Positions 15,077 to 21,229 are shown, counted from the stretch's first letter. The stretch: 22,820 nt of DNA from Oscillospiraceae bacterium (GCA_018380115.1 JAGZUF010000030.1:1-22820), one strand, 5' to 3'. Translations and numbers: made by a program. Notes: generated by a model not told the origin, from the sequence alone.

Positions 15077-15145
15077 ATAATAGCCCCTTTAGTATCTTTT
15101 GTAAAGTAAGCACTTTATTGTGCTGTAGTTACTAAAAAGATACTA
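15077..15145 (-). promoter_or_regulatory. Promoter with inverted operator, HxlR/MarR-like
   Basis: On the minus strand TTTACA (15100-15105), 17-base spacer, TATTAT (15077-15082). Perfect 11-base arms TAGTATCTTTT (15090-15100) and AAAAGATACTA (15135-15145) flank the -35 region, the inner one lying in the spacer. Each arm continues into an AGTAA-type element, resembling the GTA-rich operators of HxlR/YodB regulators. An HxlR gene lies at 22201. Confidence 0.7.
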
Positions 15146-15313
15146 TTAACCTTGCTGCGTCTGCTGTCAAAGCCTTGCCCCATGCGGGGCCTGCAATTTT
15201 TCAACTATGCGCCTTACACCATTTTCTCGCATCTTATTTCCCCTTAATTGGTGTAAATTCGCTTGCAATGAAAAAGCGTATCGGGGGGTAATCTCGATAC
15301 GCCTTTCTTTATG
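15146..15313. other. Spacer with inverted repeats
   Basis: Contains TTACACCA (15214-15221) inverted against TGGTGTAA (15249-15256), a spacing and position typical of recombinase arm-type sites next to an integrase tail. The hairpin GCCCC-ATGC-GGGGC is at about 15177-15190. No gene seen. Confidence 0.4.
15271..15302 (-). terminator. Terminator after the integrase remnant
   Basis: GCGTATCG (15276-15283) and CGATACGC (15295-15302) form an 8-bp stem. On the minus strand it is followed by T5, just downstream of the recombinase stop codon. Confidence 0.75.
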
Positions 15314-15502
15314 TTATGAAATTTTCCCGTTCTCGTCCGACAACTGTATGCCTGCTTGCTTCTTACTTTTCATTGCATGGGAATAAACGTCTATTGTAAC
15401 CTGTATGCCTCCATGGCCCAAAATGCCGCTGGCCGTTTTCATATCCATACCAGATTCAAAGCAGCGGGCAGCATACGTATGCCGCGCAATAAGCTGTTTC
15501 TT
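15314..15502 (-). pseudogene. Tyrosine recombinase (integrase), C-terminal remnant
   Basis: The last 62 codons of a phage-type integrase remain in frame down to a TAA. RHTYAARCFESGMDMKTASG holds the second catalytic Arg, ILGHGG the His/Gly box, and VTIDVYSHAM the tyrosine nucleophile. Upstream an in-frame TGA and loss of the HxLR start show truncation close to the Arg box, so the catalytic domain is incomplete and the product cannot be active. A terminator follows. It lies outside the 5.3-kb element and so belongs to an older, different mobile element. Confidence 0.85.
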
Positions 15503-15515
15503 TCATACAGATTAT

Positions 15516-15806
15516 TTATTGAGTCATTCTCCAAAGCCATTCTATATCGGGGAAGAACAAATGTAGAATATAGCCTAAAATGAATACTCCCAGCAAAACG
15601 GCACCAGCATAACAAAAGGCTTTTATGAATTTTCTGCACCTGTTTTTTACATTTTCAACATCCAGATAAATCGACGCTACTTTCTCATCAGTTGAATTTT
15701 TGTCACGTACGTCTTGGACATCAATATCTTTTACCAACTCATCTAAAGCCATATCAAAGTAATCGCTTAACAGAACTAATCTTTGAAAATCCGGGTAAGA
15801 TTGCCC
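15516..15806 (-). pseudogene. XRE/membrane regulator, C-terminal half (split by insertion)
   Basis: Encodes GQSYPDFQRLVLLSDYFDMA, then a charged linker and a single transmembrane segment (AFCYAGAVLLGVFILGYIL), ending WLWRMTQ. The N-terminal DNA-binding part is missing here and is found at 21116-21229. The GGG codon at 15804-15806 is the join: fused to the codon at 21116-21118 the frame restores WESGQSYPDF, the usual sequence after the recognition helix in this family. The intact protein would be 133 aa. The internal ATG at 15752 has no role I can support. Confidence 0.88.
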
Positions 15807-15827
15807 GGTATCACATAGTTAAAGATA
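15807..15827 (+). repeat. Left terminal inverted repeat
   Basis: Starts GGTATCACATAG and continues into TAAAGATA; pairs with 21096-21116. The two mismatches are at positions 9 and 13. Confidence 0.85.
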
Positions 15828-15837
15828 TTGGTGTCAT

Positions 15838-15899
15838 TCAATCAATTTTGCCGATAAAGCGGTAGAAGATTTCTACCTCCTGTTCCCGGCTTCCGTTGC
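15838..15899 (-). pseudogene. Probable large serine recombinase, extreme C-terminus
   Basis: A short frame ends EQEVEIFYRFIGKID-stop, 31 bases inside the left end. This ending resembles the tails of large serine recombinases (DUF4368 type) that sit at the end of clostridial integrative elements. Only about 18-20 codons remain, joined out of frame to a RepA start. A serine recombinase would also fit the 2-bp junction. The family call rests on a very short segment. Confidence 0.45.
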
Positions 15900-16004
15900 C
15901 TCGTTGGACAGGGGCTTGAATGTAGGGGCTTCAAAGAGGAAATTTGGGAGCCGGGTGAAGCTGAACGCCTGTTCCGGTTGGTGAATGTAAATCGTGTTTG
16001 TCAT
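15900..16004 (-). pseudogene. Replication initiator A (RepA_N-like), N-terminal remnant
   Basis: From ATG 16004 the frame reads MTNTIYIHQPEQAFSFTRLP, then NFLFEAPTFKPLSNEA, the conserved start of RepA-type initiators in Firmicutes ICEs. Family members continue for some 250 residues. Here similarity stops after about residue 35 and the frame closes at 15873. The break coincides with the start of the recombinase tail, marking an internal deletion junction near 15900. No strong SD precedes it. Confidence 0.6.
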
Positions 16005-16115
16005 ATCGTGTTTTGTGGACGGTTAGAAGCCCGTTTTCCGGGGCGGCCGATACTTTATACCACCTGCCCCGGTTTGGGGCTTGCGAAGCCTGATAAATCA
16101 AGGCTTTTTCCGCTC

Positions 16116-16529
16116 CTAACTGTCCACAGCAGACCTCCTTTTCCGTTCACTTTCTGTTTTCTGCCGCCTGTGAACTCTGGCGGCGCAGTCCGGGCAGTAT
16201 TTCCCCCGGTTGGATTTGGGGACGAAAGCCGCCCCGCAGACCACACAGCGTTTCAAGTCCTTATCCCGGAAAATTTCAGCTTCCAGCGTCCCATCCAGCG
16301 GCAAGACCGCCCAGCGGAACCACTTACAGCAGACCGAGAAAGAAACCGTCTGCGGGCAGGTGCAGATGTCCCCATCGTCAAGGACAATGCAGTTGCCGTC
16401 CTCACAACAACAGCACTCCCGGCGTATCAGGCTGGCCGCCTGTTTCTTCTGCGCCGGTGTCATGCGGTAAAGGGAACCGTCCGGCCTGCGTTCCAGCGAC
16501 GGCAAGTCTTTATAGGGGTTATCTCTCAT
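16116..16529 (-). CDS. Cysteine-rich VLP domain protein
   Basis: A 137-aa protein of the Cys-rich VLP family found in Firmicutes conjugative elements; the function is not established. CCCCEDGNC, CTCPQTVSFSVCCKWF and the name-giving WAVLPLDG lie in the centre. A C-terminal zinc-ribbon-like CVVCGAAFVPKSNRGKYCPDC follows, then a basic tail. The N-terminal RDNPYKDLPSLERRPDGSLY is typical. GAAGGGA lies just upstream of the ATG at 16529. In intact elements it neighbours replication and mobilisation genes; here only the repA head follows. Appears intact. Confidence 0.85.
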   Translation of the reverse strand: MRDNPYKDLPSLERRPDGSLYRMTPAQKKQAASLIRRECCCCEDGNCIVLDDGDICTCPQTVSFSVCCKWFRWAVLPLDGTLEAEIFRDKDLKRCVVCGAAFVPKSNRGKYCPDCAARVHRRQKTESERKRRSAVDS

Positions 16530-16625
16530 GCGTTCCCTTCATTTTACTTTCCGTTGCCGTTCTCCCCGAAAAGGCTTCCTGCCCCATTCCTGCGGCGTGT
16601 TCCGGCGTTGGCACGCTCCCCGCAG

Positions 16626-16648
16626 CTTCGGGACAACTTGTCCCGAAG
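16626..16648. repeat. Perfect inverted repeat, element backbone
   Basis: CTTCGGGACAA, one C, TTGTCCCGAAG: 11-bp arms with a 1-base centre. The 10-mer CTTCGGGACA recurs at 20723-20732 near the right end. Candidate recognition site for replication, transfer or regulation. Confidence 0.7.
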
Positions 16649-16808
16649 TCCGGCTCCTTGCGGTGCTTCCCCAGCCGGGGTATTCCTTTTCGGACGGTCA
16701 TTCTGTTTTCAAGGTGCTGTCCATCGATGAACTACCCTAAGTCTACACCTAAATGACCGCCCGTCCCGTATATCCGAAAGGTAGGAAATCCGCCCGGAAA
16801 ACTCTCTA

Positions 16809-16837
16809 TTTCCACGCTTTCGGAATTGTGATAAAAT
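16809..16837 (+). promoter_or_regulatory. Promoter of the ICE xre regulator
   Basis: TTTCCA (16809-16814), 17-base spacer, TG-A-TAAAAT extended -10 (16832-16837), 33 bases before the start codon. Confidence 0.65.
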
Positions 16838-16869
16838 GGAGTTATCATAGAGAAAAGAGGGGCTGTATA

Positions 16870-17673
16870 GTGGCCTTAACCATTCAAGAACGCTTAAAAG
16901 ACCTGCGTGTGGAGCGTGGCTTAACGCTGGAACAGCTTGCGGAGCAGACCCATCTCTCCAAATCTGCGCTGGGTAGTTATGAAGCAGACGAGTATAAGGA
17001 CATCAGCCACTATGCCCTTATCAAGCTGGCGAAGTTTTACGGTGTGACCGCCGACTATCTGCTGGGATTGACCGAAACAAAAAATCACCCAAACGCCGAT
17101 CTTGCAGACCTGCATTTGAGTGACGAGTTGATTGATCTGTTGAAAAACGGGCGGCTTGATACAGCCCTGTTCTGCGAATTAGCCACACACAGGGATTTTG
17201 TGAAGCTGCTGGCGGACATTGAAATCTATGTGAATGGTATCGCCACCGGACAAATCCAAAATCTGAACGCATGGGTTGATGTGGCAAGGGCGGAAATCAT
17301 GGAGAAATACCAGCCGGGGGAGCATGACAAGACCGCCTATCTGCTGAACGCAATCCATGTGCAGGAGGGCGAGTATTTCAGCCGCCGGGTACATGACGAT
17401 ATAGACGGTATCATGGAGGACATAAAGGAAGCCCATAAGGGGCGAGCAGAGAGTGCGCCGGAGAAATCCGTTGCCGCCGAACTGAAAAAGGATTTGGATG
17501 AGGTGGCAAACTTCAAGGGGAGCCGTCTGGAACAATGGCTTCTGATTTACTGCAAGCAAAACCGTATTCCCTATAACCGCTTGACGGAAGAAGAAAAGCA
17601 GTGGCTGATACGGATAGGCTCCAAATCTGATTTTATGAAATCGCACATATCACAGAGAGGAAAGAAGAAGTAA
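16870..17673 (+). CDS. XRE-family regulator of integrative element
   Basis: A 267-aa protein. The N-terminal HTH (about 3-60: LTIQERLKDLRVERGLTLEQ, LSKSALGSYEADEYKDISHY, KFYGVTADYLLGL) is followed by a helical region containing LCDLA-type repeats of unknown role and the C-terminal TEEEKQWLIRIGSKSDFMKS tail. I associate this full-length architecture with Firmicutes ICE backbones of the Tn1549-like gene set. The GTG start at 16870 is chosen because AGAGGGG lies 7 bases upstream and the HTH begins directly; the longer ATG frame from 16753 has no SD and crosses the promoter. It probably controls transfer or excision genes that have been deleted here. Confidence 0.88.
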   Translation: MALTIQERLKDLRVERGLTLEQLAEQTHLSKSALGSYEADEYKDISHYALIKLAKFYGVTADYLLGLTETKNHPNADLADLHLSDELIDLLKNGRLDTALFCELATHRDFVKLLADIEIYVNGIATGQIQNLNAWVDVARAEIMEKYQPGEHDKTAYLLNAIHVQEGEYFSRRVHDDIDGIMEDIKEAHKGRAESAPEKSVAAELKKDLDEVANFKGSRLEQWLLIYCKQNRIPYNRLTEEEKQWLIRIGSKSDFMKSHISQRGKKK

Positions 17674-17674
17674 A

Positions 17675-17710
17675 ACAGGCGGGAGAACCATCTCAGGTTC
17701 TCCCGCCTGT
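17675..17710. terminator. Bidirectional terminator between xre and tetR
   Basis: ACAGGCGGGAGAACC and GGTTCTCCCGCCTGT form a perfect 15-bp stem with loop ATCTCA. The T-run is better on the minus strand (TTTT after the stem), matching the convergent tetR stop 7 bases away. Confidence 0.88.
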
Positions 17711-17716
17711 TCTGCG

Positions 17717-18244
17717 TTACAAAGCGCTTGTTTCGGTATGTTGCGCTTCTGAAATCATTTTCGCTAATTCCGTACCGCTTTCCGGCATTCCCCGTTTCAT
17801 CCACTCGACGATCCAGCCAAATATCAAATAAGCGATAGAAGAACGAAGATATGCAACAGCGTTTGGCAGTTCCGGCGAAATTTCTATCTGCTCCAAGAGC
17901 GTATTCAATACGATATTCTCCAGTCCGGCCCAGTATAAGGCAAGGTAAAAGTCAGAATGTTCTTTGTAAAAATCCAACAGACTGATTAGTATTTCCGAGG
18001 GGGAGGCGTGTTCCTGGCTTTCATAACGCTGTTTCCATACACTGGCAAGGTGGTTCGCTTCCTGCCGCAGCACATCTTCTTTGCTGGCAAAGTTTCGATA
18101 AAAAGAAGCCCGCCCTACACAGGCACGATCTGTTAGATTGCTGATGACAATACCGTTAAAATCCTGCTCTTTCATCATTTCCAATAATGTTTTCAATATT
18201 TGGCTGCGGACATAATTGTTTTTTTCCTGATTGCTTGCGTTCAT
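17717..18244 (-). CDS. TetR/AcrR-family repressor
   Basis: A 175-aa regulator. The N-terminal HTH spans about residues 10-55 (ILKTLLEMMKEQDFNGIVIS, then LTDRACVGRASFYRNFASKE). The C-terminal ligand-binding domain has LLDFYKEHSDFYLALYWAGL and ends GWIVEWMKRGMPESGTELAK, of the DhaS/TetR_C_7-like type. The ATG at 18244 begins at the family N-terminus. The frame is open to 18298, and an AAGGGGGC with TTG at 18256 is an alternative. It is divergent from the peptide-hydrolase operon, and the shared region has inverted operator arms covering that operon's -35 and -10, so it almost certainly represses it. Confidence 0.9.
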   Translation of the reverse strand: MNASNQEKNNYVRSQILKTLLEMMKEQDFNGIVISNLTDRACVGRASFYRNFASKEDVLRQEANHLASVWKQRYESQEHASPSEILISLLDFYKEHSDFYLALYWAGLENIVLNTLLEQIEISPELPNAVAYLRSSIAYLIFGWIVEWMKRGMPESGTELAKMISEAQHTETSAL

Positions 18245-18282
18245 GACCTGATACAAAGCCCCCTTATTTGTCTCAATTTGCC

Positions 18283-18324
18283 GAGACGATTGACTCATCT
18301 ATATTTACATGATACAATCGTCTC
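18283..18324 (+). promoter_or_regulatory. Operator-promoter of the hydrolase operon
   Basis: TTGACT (18290-18295), exact 17-base spacer, TACAAT (18313-18318). Perfect arms GAGACGATTG (18283-18292) and CAATCGTCTC (18315-18324) overlap the -35 and the -10. A further GTCTC copy at about 18270 pairs with the first arm's GAGAC, suggesting an additional half-site on the tetR side. Confidence 0.85.
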
Positions 18325-18348
18325 AGCAAAAAGTCAAGGAGGAAAAAC

Positions 18349-18483
18349 ATGTCGATTACATCAAAGCGATTGATCATTTTGGCTGTAATGATTGCAGCTG
18401 CTTTCGTATTGGGGCGTCTGGCTGTCAGAGCGGCCCTGAACTTGCTGCTCGGCGGTACGCTGTTTGGAGGGAATTTTCTATGA
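18349..18483 (+). CDS. Small membrane peptide, 44 aa
   Basis: Starts MSITSKRLIILAVMIAAAFV and ends GGNFL. It has a basic N-terminus, one hydrophobic helix of about 16-18 residues and a second hydrophobic stretch (LNLLLGGTLFGG). AAGGAGG lies 7 bases before the ATG, the best SD in the operon. The stop codon overlaps the next start as ATGA, so it is translationally coupled to the first hydrolase. It is the first gene behind the TetR-controlled promoter. Family not recognised; possibly a membrane partner of the two anchored hydrolases. It is too short for usual gene callers. Confidence 0.8.
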   Translation: MSITSKRLIILAVMIAAAFVLGRLAVRAALNLLLGGTLFGGNFL

Positions 18484-19451
18484 AAAACAAACAGGAAAGG
18501 GGGCGGCACAGAGTGCTTTGGGGATTTCTCTATGTGATGACCTTTGCAGTCGTTTTTGTTGGGTCTGCGGCAATCAAACTGACCTACAATCCTCTTGCGA
18601 AAGAAACGCAGGTAAATTGGAATGAATCGGTAGGCTCCGTCTATTCTGACCTGTCCTACGGCGATGGGGAGGCAAACAAATTTGACCTCTATGTTCCCGC
18701 AGACAAGACAAAAGACGCTTATGGGCTTGTGGTGTATCTCCACGCCGGAGGTTTTACAGCTGGGGATAAAAAGGACGATGCCGAAATGCTGCAATGGCTC
18801 TGCTCCAAAGGCTATGTGGCCGCTGGGGTAAACTATACATTGTTCAGTGAGCAAAACCCAAACACAAGCGTCTATTCCCAGTCGATAGAAATCAAGAACA
18901 GCATTCCGGCGATTGTGGAAGAAGCCGGAAAACTGGGCTATCCGCTGGATCGAATGGCAATCTCCGGCGGCTCTGCAGGCGGCTGCCTTGCCCTGATTTA
19001 TGGCTACCGGGACGCTGCTGAATCGCCTATCCCCGTGAAAATGATATTTGAAGCAGTCGGCCCCGGCAGTTTTCACCATCAGGATTGGAGGTGTTTTGGC
19101 TTAGACAAAAGTTCGGAAGCGGCTTCCGCTTTGTTCAGCGCAATGGCCGGTAAAATCATCACGCCGGAAATGATAAAAGCAAATGATTATGAAGATGAAA
19201 TTCGGGATATTTCTCCGGATCTTTGGGTCAACGAAACCTCTGTTCCGCTGCTGTGCGCCTATGGCGCGCACGACAAGATGCAGCCTTTTGAAGCGTCCAA
19301 GCCGCTGATTGCGGCATTGGAACGATACGGCATTCCGCATGACTATATTGTGTTTCCGCATTCCGGCCACGGCCTGCAAAACGACAACAAGTGTTATGCG
19401 GCGTATATTGACAAAATCAATGCATACTTAGAGCGGTATATGGGAGAATGA
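18480..19451 (+). CDS. Membrane-anchored alpha/beta hydrolase (HSL-like)
   Basis: A 323-aa protein with an N-terminal basic patch and one membrane segment (about 13-32, VLWGFLYVMTFAVVFVGSAA), then an extracytoplasmic alpha/beta hydrolase domain. The oxyanion motif is HAGG (88-91), the nucleophile S165 in GGSAGG, the acid probably D265 in YGAHDK and the His H297 in HSGHGLQND, giving an apparently complete triad of the BD-FAE/hormone-sensitive lipase type (esterase). The ATG at 18480 has GGAGGG upstream and overlaps the peptide gene stop; the earlier in-frame ATG at 18309 lies in the promoter. The 3' end overlaps the next hydrolase by ATGA. Substrate unknown. Confidence 0.88.
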   Translation: MKNKQERGRHRVLWGFLYVMTFAVVFVGSAAIKLTYNPLAKETQVNWNESVGSVYSDLSYGDGEANKFDLYVPADKTKDAYGLVVYLHAGGFTAGDKKDDAEMLQWLCSKGYVAAGVNYTLFSEQNPNTSVYSQSIEIKNSIPAIVEEAGKLGYPLDRMAISGGSAGGCLALIYGYRDAAESPIPVKMIFEAVGPGSFHHQDWRCFGLDKSSEAASALFSAMAGKIITPEMIKANDYEDEIRDISPDLWVNETSVPLLCAYGAHDKMQPFEASKPLIAALERYGIPHDYIVFPHSGHGLQNDNKCYAAYIDKINAYLERYMGE

Positions 19452-20383
19452 CGGTGAAGAAAATTTTGAAAACACTATTGATTGTGCTGGCGGTTCTGCT
19501 CCTGCTGGTTGTGATATGGCTGGTTTACATGAACAATACCCCTACCGTGAAATCAGGGTACACAGATAACATCGAAACTGGCGGGTCAATCGAGAAAACA
19601 TATCTTTCATATGGGAGCTATGAAACCGCAAGCGTTACAGTGGAAGCGGAAAAACCGATGGAACGGTATACGGTTTATTATCCCTCCAATCTGGAAAATG
19701 GCAGCCAGACCTATCCTGTTGTGCTGGTCACAAACGGCACAGGTCACAGGGCTTCCAAGTACGCAGCAATGCTGGAGCGTCTGGCTTCATGGGGGTTCAT
19801 TGTGGTCGGCAATGAAGATGCTGCCTCCGGGACAGGAAAAAGCGCCAGCCTGACGCTTGAATACATATTGAGTGAAAACGAGGACAAGAACAGCCGGTTC
19901 TACCGCAAAGTGGATACGGAAAATATTGGAATTACAGGCTATTCCCAAGGCGGAGCGGGTGCGATCAATGCGATAACTGCGTATGAGAACAGCAGATATT
20001 TCAAAACCGCAGTCCTGCTTTCCCCGGCGCAGGAGGCAGTGGCAGTTGAAAATGAATATCCGTATGATAGTTCCGCAATCCACATTCCCGTGCTTCTGCT
20101 CGCAGGGACAAGCGGGTGGATGGAAACGGAATATGTACTTCCGCTGAACCAGATGGAAGCTATGTTTGATAAAATAAGCGCTCCGAAGCTGATGGCAAGG
20201 AGAACGGGGGCGGAACACGAAACCATGATGTATCTCACAGACGGATATACAACTGCATGGCTGATGTATCAGCTGCAAGGCGATCAGGAAGCCTCAAAAG
20301 CATTTGTAGGCGGCAATGCCGAAATATGCAATAACCCATATTATCAGGACCAGAAGTGTCAGATCAGCGAGGCGAACGAGTAA
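19448..20383 (+). CDS. Membrane-anchored alpha/beta hydrolase (chlorophyllase/cutinase-like)
   Basis: A 311-aa protein with a strong N-terminal membrane anchor (about 6-27), then a hydrolase domain. TNGTGH (95-100) is the oxyanion region, GYSQGG (164-169) carries nucleophile S166, and H257 in GAEHETM is the likely catalytic His. The acid is less clear: the usual Asp after LLLAG (216-220) is replaced by TSGWMETE, so E226 or another residue may serve. It is of the poly-ester hydrolase/dienelactone hydrolase group and only distantly similar to its neighbour. Translationally coupled (ATGA at 19448-19451); last gene of the TetR-regulated operon. Acts outside the membrane; substrate unknown. Confidence 0.85.
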   Translation: MTVKKILKTLLIVLAVLLLLVVIWLVYMNNTPTVKSGYTDNIETGGSIEKTYLSYGSYETASVTVEAEKPMERYTVYYPSNLENGSQTYPVVLVTNGTGHRASKYAAMLERLASWGFIVVGNEDAASGTGKSASLTLEYILSENEDKNSRFYRKVDTENIGITGYSQGGAGAINAITAYENSRYFKTAVLLSPAQEAVAVENEYPYDSSAIHIPVLLLAGTSGWMETEYVLPLNQMEAMFDKISAPKLMARRTGAEHETMMYLTDGYTTAWLMYQLQGDQEASKAFVGGNAEICNNPYYQDQKCQISEANE

Positions 20384-20425
20384 ATAATATGACCTAAAGA
20401 GAAATTAGCAAAGCCAGCCGAGCCA

Positions 20426-20472
20426 GTCAACGGTCAAGATGAACGGCGCATTTTTCATGCGCCGCCGTTGAC
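20426..20472. repeat. Nested hairpin, element backbone
   Basis: GTCAACGG (20426-20433) pairs with CCGTTGAC (20465-20472) and CGGCGCAT (20444-20451) with ATGCGCCG (20457-20464). The right arms are contiguous while the left arms are separated by 10 bases, an asymmetric structure unlike a plain terminator. Possibly part of the transfer-origin region. Confidence 0.6.
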
Positions 20473-20504
20473 AGCCCCGTCTGTTTTTGCTAAAGGGTAA
20501 TCAA

Positions 20505-20534
20505 GGCGGGAAAGCCCTAAAATGGCTTCCCGCC
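20505..20534 (+). terminator. Terminator of the hydrolase operon
   Basis: GGCGGGAAAGCC, loop CTAAAAT, GGCTTCCCGCC (one bulged A), followed by a T-rich but broken tract. About 120 bases after the last hydrolase stop. Confidence 0.6.
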
Positions 20535-20921
20535 CATTTCAATTTTGATAAAAGAAATGCTCCAAAATCAGAAAAGAGCGGCCAAGCACTTTGAGGGATT
20601 GGTCGCCTTGTCCACTCAGTCAGCGGAACAGTGGGCGGCGGGCAAGGCCGGGTGTAACCCCGTTCATTTCAGCCTTGACGGTTGCCCGCTGTCCTGCTAC
20701 TTTTCCGGGAGTGTGGCCACAACTTCGGGACACTTTGTCCACAAGTTGGAGCGTAGGACGAGGGACGGGGGCTTTCATATACGCCCTGTCTGCTGATGAA
20801 TCCAGACCTGCGCTTGCGGCTCCACGCCACGCAAGCACAGCCCTGTTTTCCTGCCGCTTCAAATGCCCTTCCCTCCCCGGCGGCAACGGCATTTTCACGG
20901 CAACGCCGACAGAGCGTATAA
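20535..20921. other. Non-coding element backbone
   Basis: About 390 bases with short open frames but no SD-supported protein. Contains the CTTCGGGACA sequence shared with 16626-16635. Likely remnant of the region upstream of a mobilisation operon. Confidence 0.5.
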
Positions 20922-20978
20922 CACACTACACTTTGCTTCGCAAAGTCGTGTGCCAAATGGGGGCTTTGCCCCCTTTGG
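20922..20978. other. oriT-like tandem hairpins
   Basis: First hairpin 20922-20952: CACAC and ACTTTGC pair with GCAAAGT and GTGTG around a TTC loop. Second hairpin 20953-20978: CCAAA-T-GGGGGC pairs with GCCCCC-TTTGG around TTT. Adjacent imperfect and perfect inverted repeats upstream of where mobC/relaxase genes would sit resemble transfer origins of mobilisable clostridial elements. No relaxase gene follows. Confidence 0.5.
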
Positions 20979-20986
20979 AAACCCCC

Positions 20987-21040
20987 ACAAGAAAAGGCGG
21001 TACGCTCCCCCTCCACGGGGCGCATACCGCCTTTTCTTGT
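20987..21040. terminator. Long bidirectional terminator near right end
   Basis: ACAAGAAAAGGCGGTA (20987-21002) and TACCGCCTTTTCTTGT (21025-21040) are perfect 16-base arms around a GC-rich loop that itself contains GCGC pairs. It insulates the element from the flanking chromosome in both directions. Confidence 0.75.
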
Positions 21041-21095
21041 TATTCAGCCCTCCGGCTGTATCGGTTGAGCAAAAGTCAGCGTGGGAATGGTGTGG

Positions 21096-21116
21096 TATCT
21101 TTATCTAAGTGATACC
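21096..21116 (-). repeat. Right terminal inverted repeat
   Basis: Read on the minus strand it starts GGTATCACTTAG and continues TAAAGATA; it matches the left end at 19 of 21 positions. Confidence 0.85.
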
Positions 21117-21229
21117 CCAGATTCCCATTTGGAAATGGTCTGTCTTGAAACCTGAAGTTCCATTCCTAATTCCTCTTGCGATAAGCCTTTGGCTTTTCTA
21201 ATGGACATAAGTTTCTCATGGAATTTCAT
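21116..21229 (-). pseudogene. XRE/membrane regulator, N-terminal half (split by insertion)
   Basis: From ATG 21229, preceded by AGGAGG at about 9 bases, the frame reads MKFHEKLMSIRKAKGLSQEE, then a complete HTH with SRQTISKWESG. After the 38th codon (GGG, 21116-21118) it runs into the element end and stops four codons later (VSLR-stop at 21101). The rest of the gene is at 15516-15806. The truncated peptide of 42 residues still holds the recognition helix but lacks the closing helices and membrane segment. Confidence 0.88.

Larger units (their letters stand above)
15807..21116. mobile_element. 5.31-kb defective integrative element with terminal inverted repeats
   Basis: The element begins GGTATCAC at 15807 and ends GTGATACC at 21116. 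Its first 21 bases and the reverse complement of its last 21 agree at 19 positions. It interrupts an xre gene that is restored in frame when it is removed, with CC present at both junctions (a 2-bp duplication or shared crossover dinucleotide). Contents left to right: recombinase tail, RepA head, Cys-rich VLP gene, IR, ICE-type XRE regulator, tetR/peptide/hydrolase cargo, oriT-like hairpins, long terminator repeat. No intact recombinase, relaxase or conjugation gene remains, so it is a deleted derivative of an integrative conjugative element and could move only in trans. Confidence 0.85.

Noticed and set aside
20545..21112. Short frames in the right part of the element (83 and 173 codons)
   Set aside because: They overlap oriT-like hairpins and a terminator and lack SD and recognisable domains; treated as backbone DNA.
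15807..21116. Insertion sequence with intact transposase
   Set aside because: No DDE or serine transposase of full length is present inside the inverted ends; only recombinase and RepA fragments remain.
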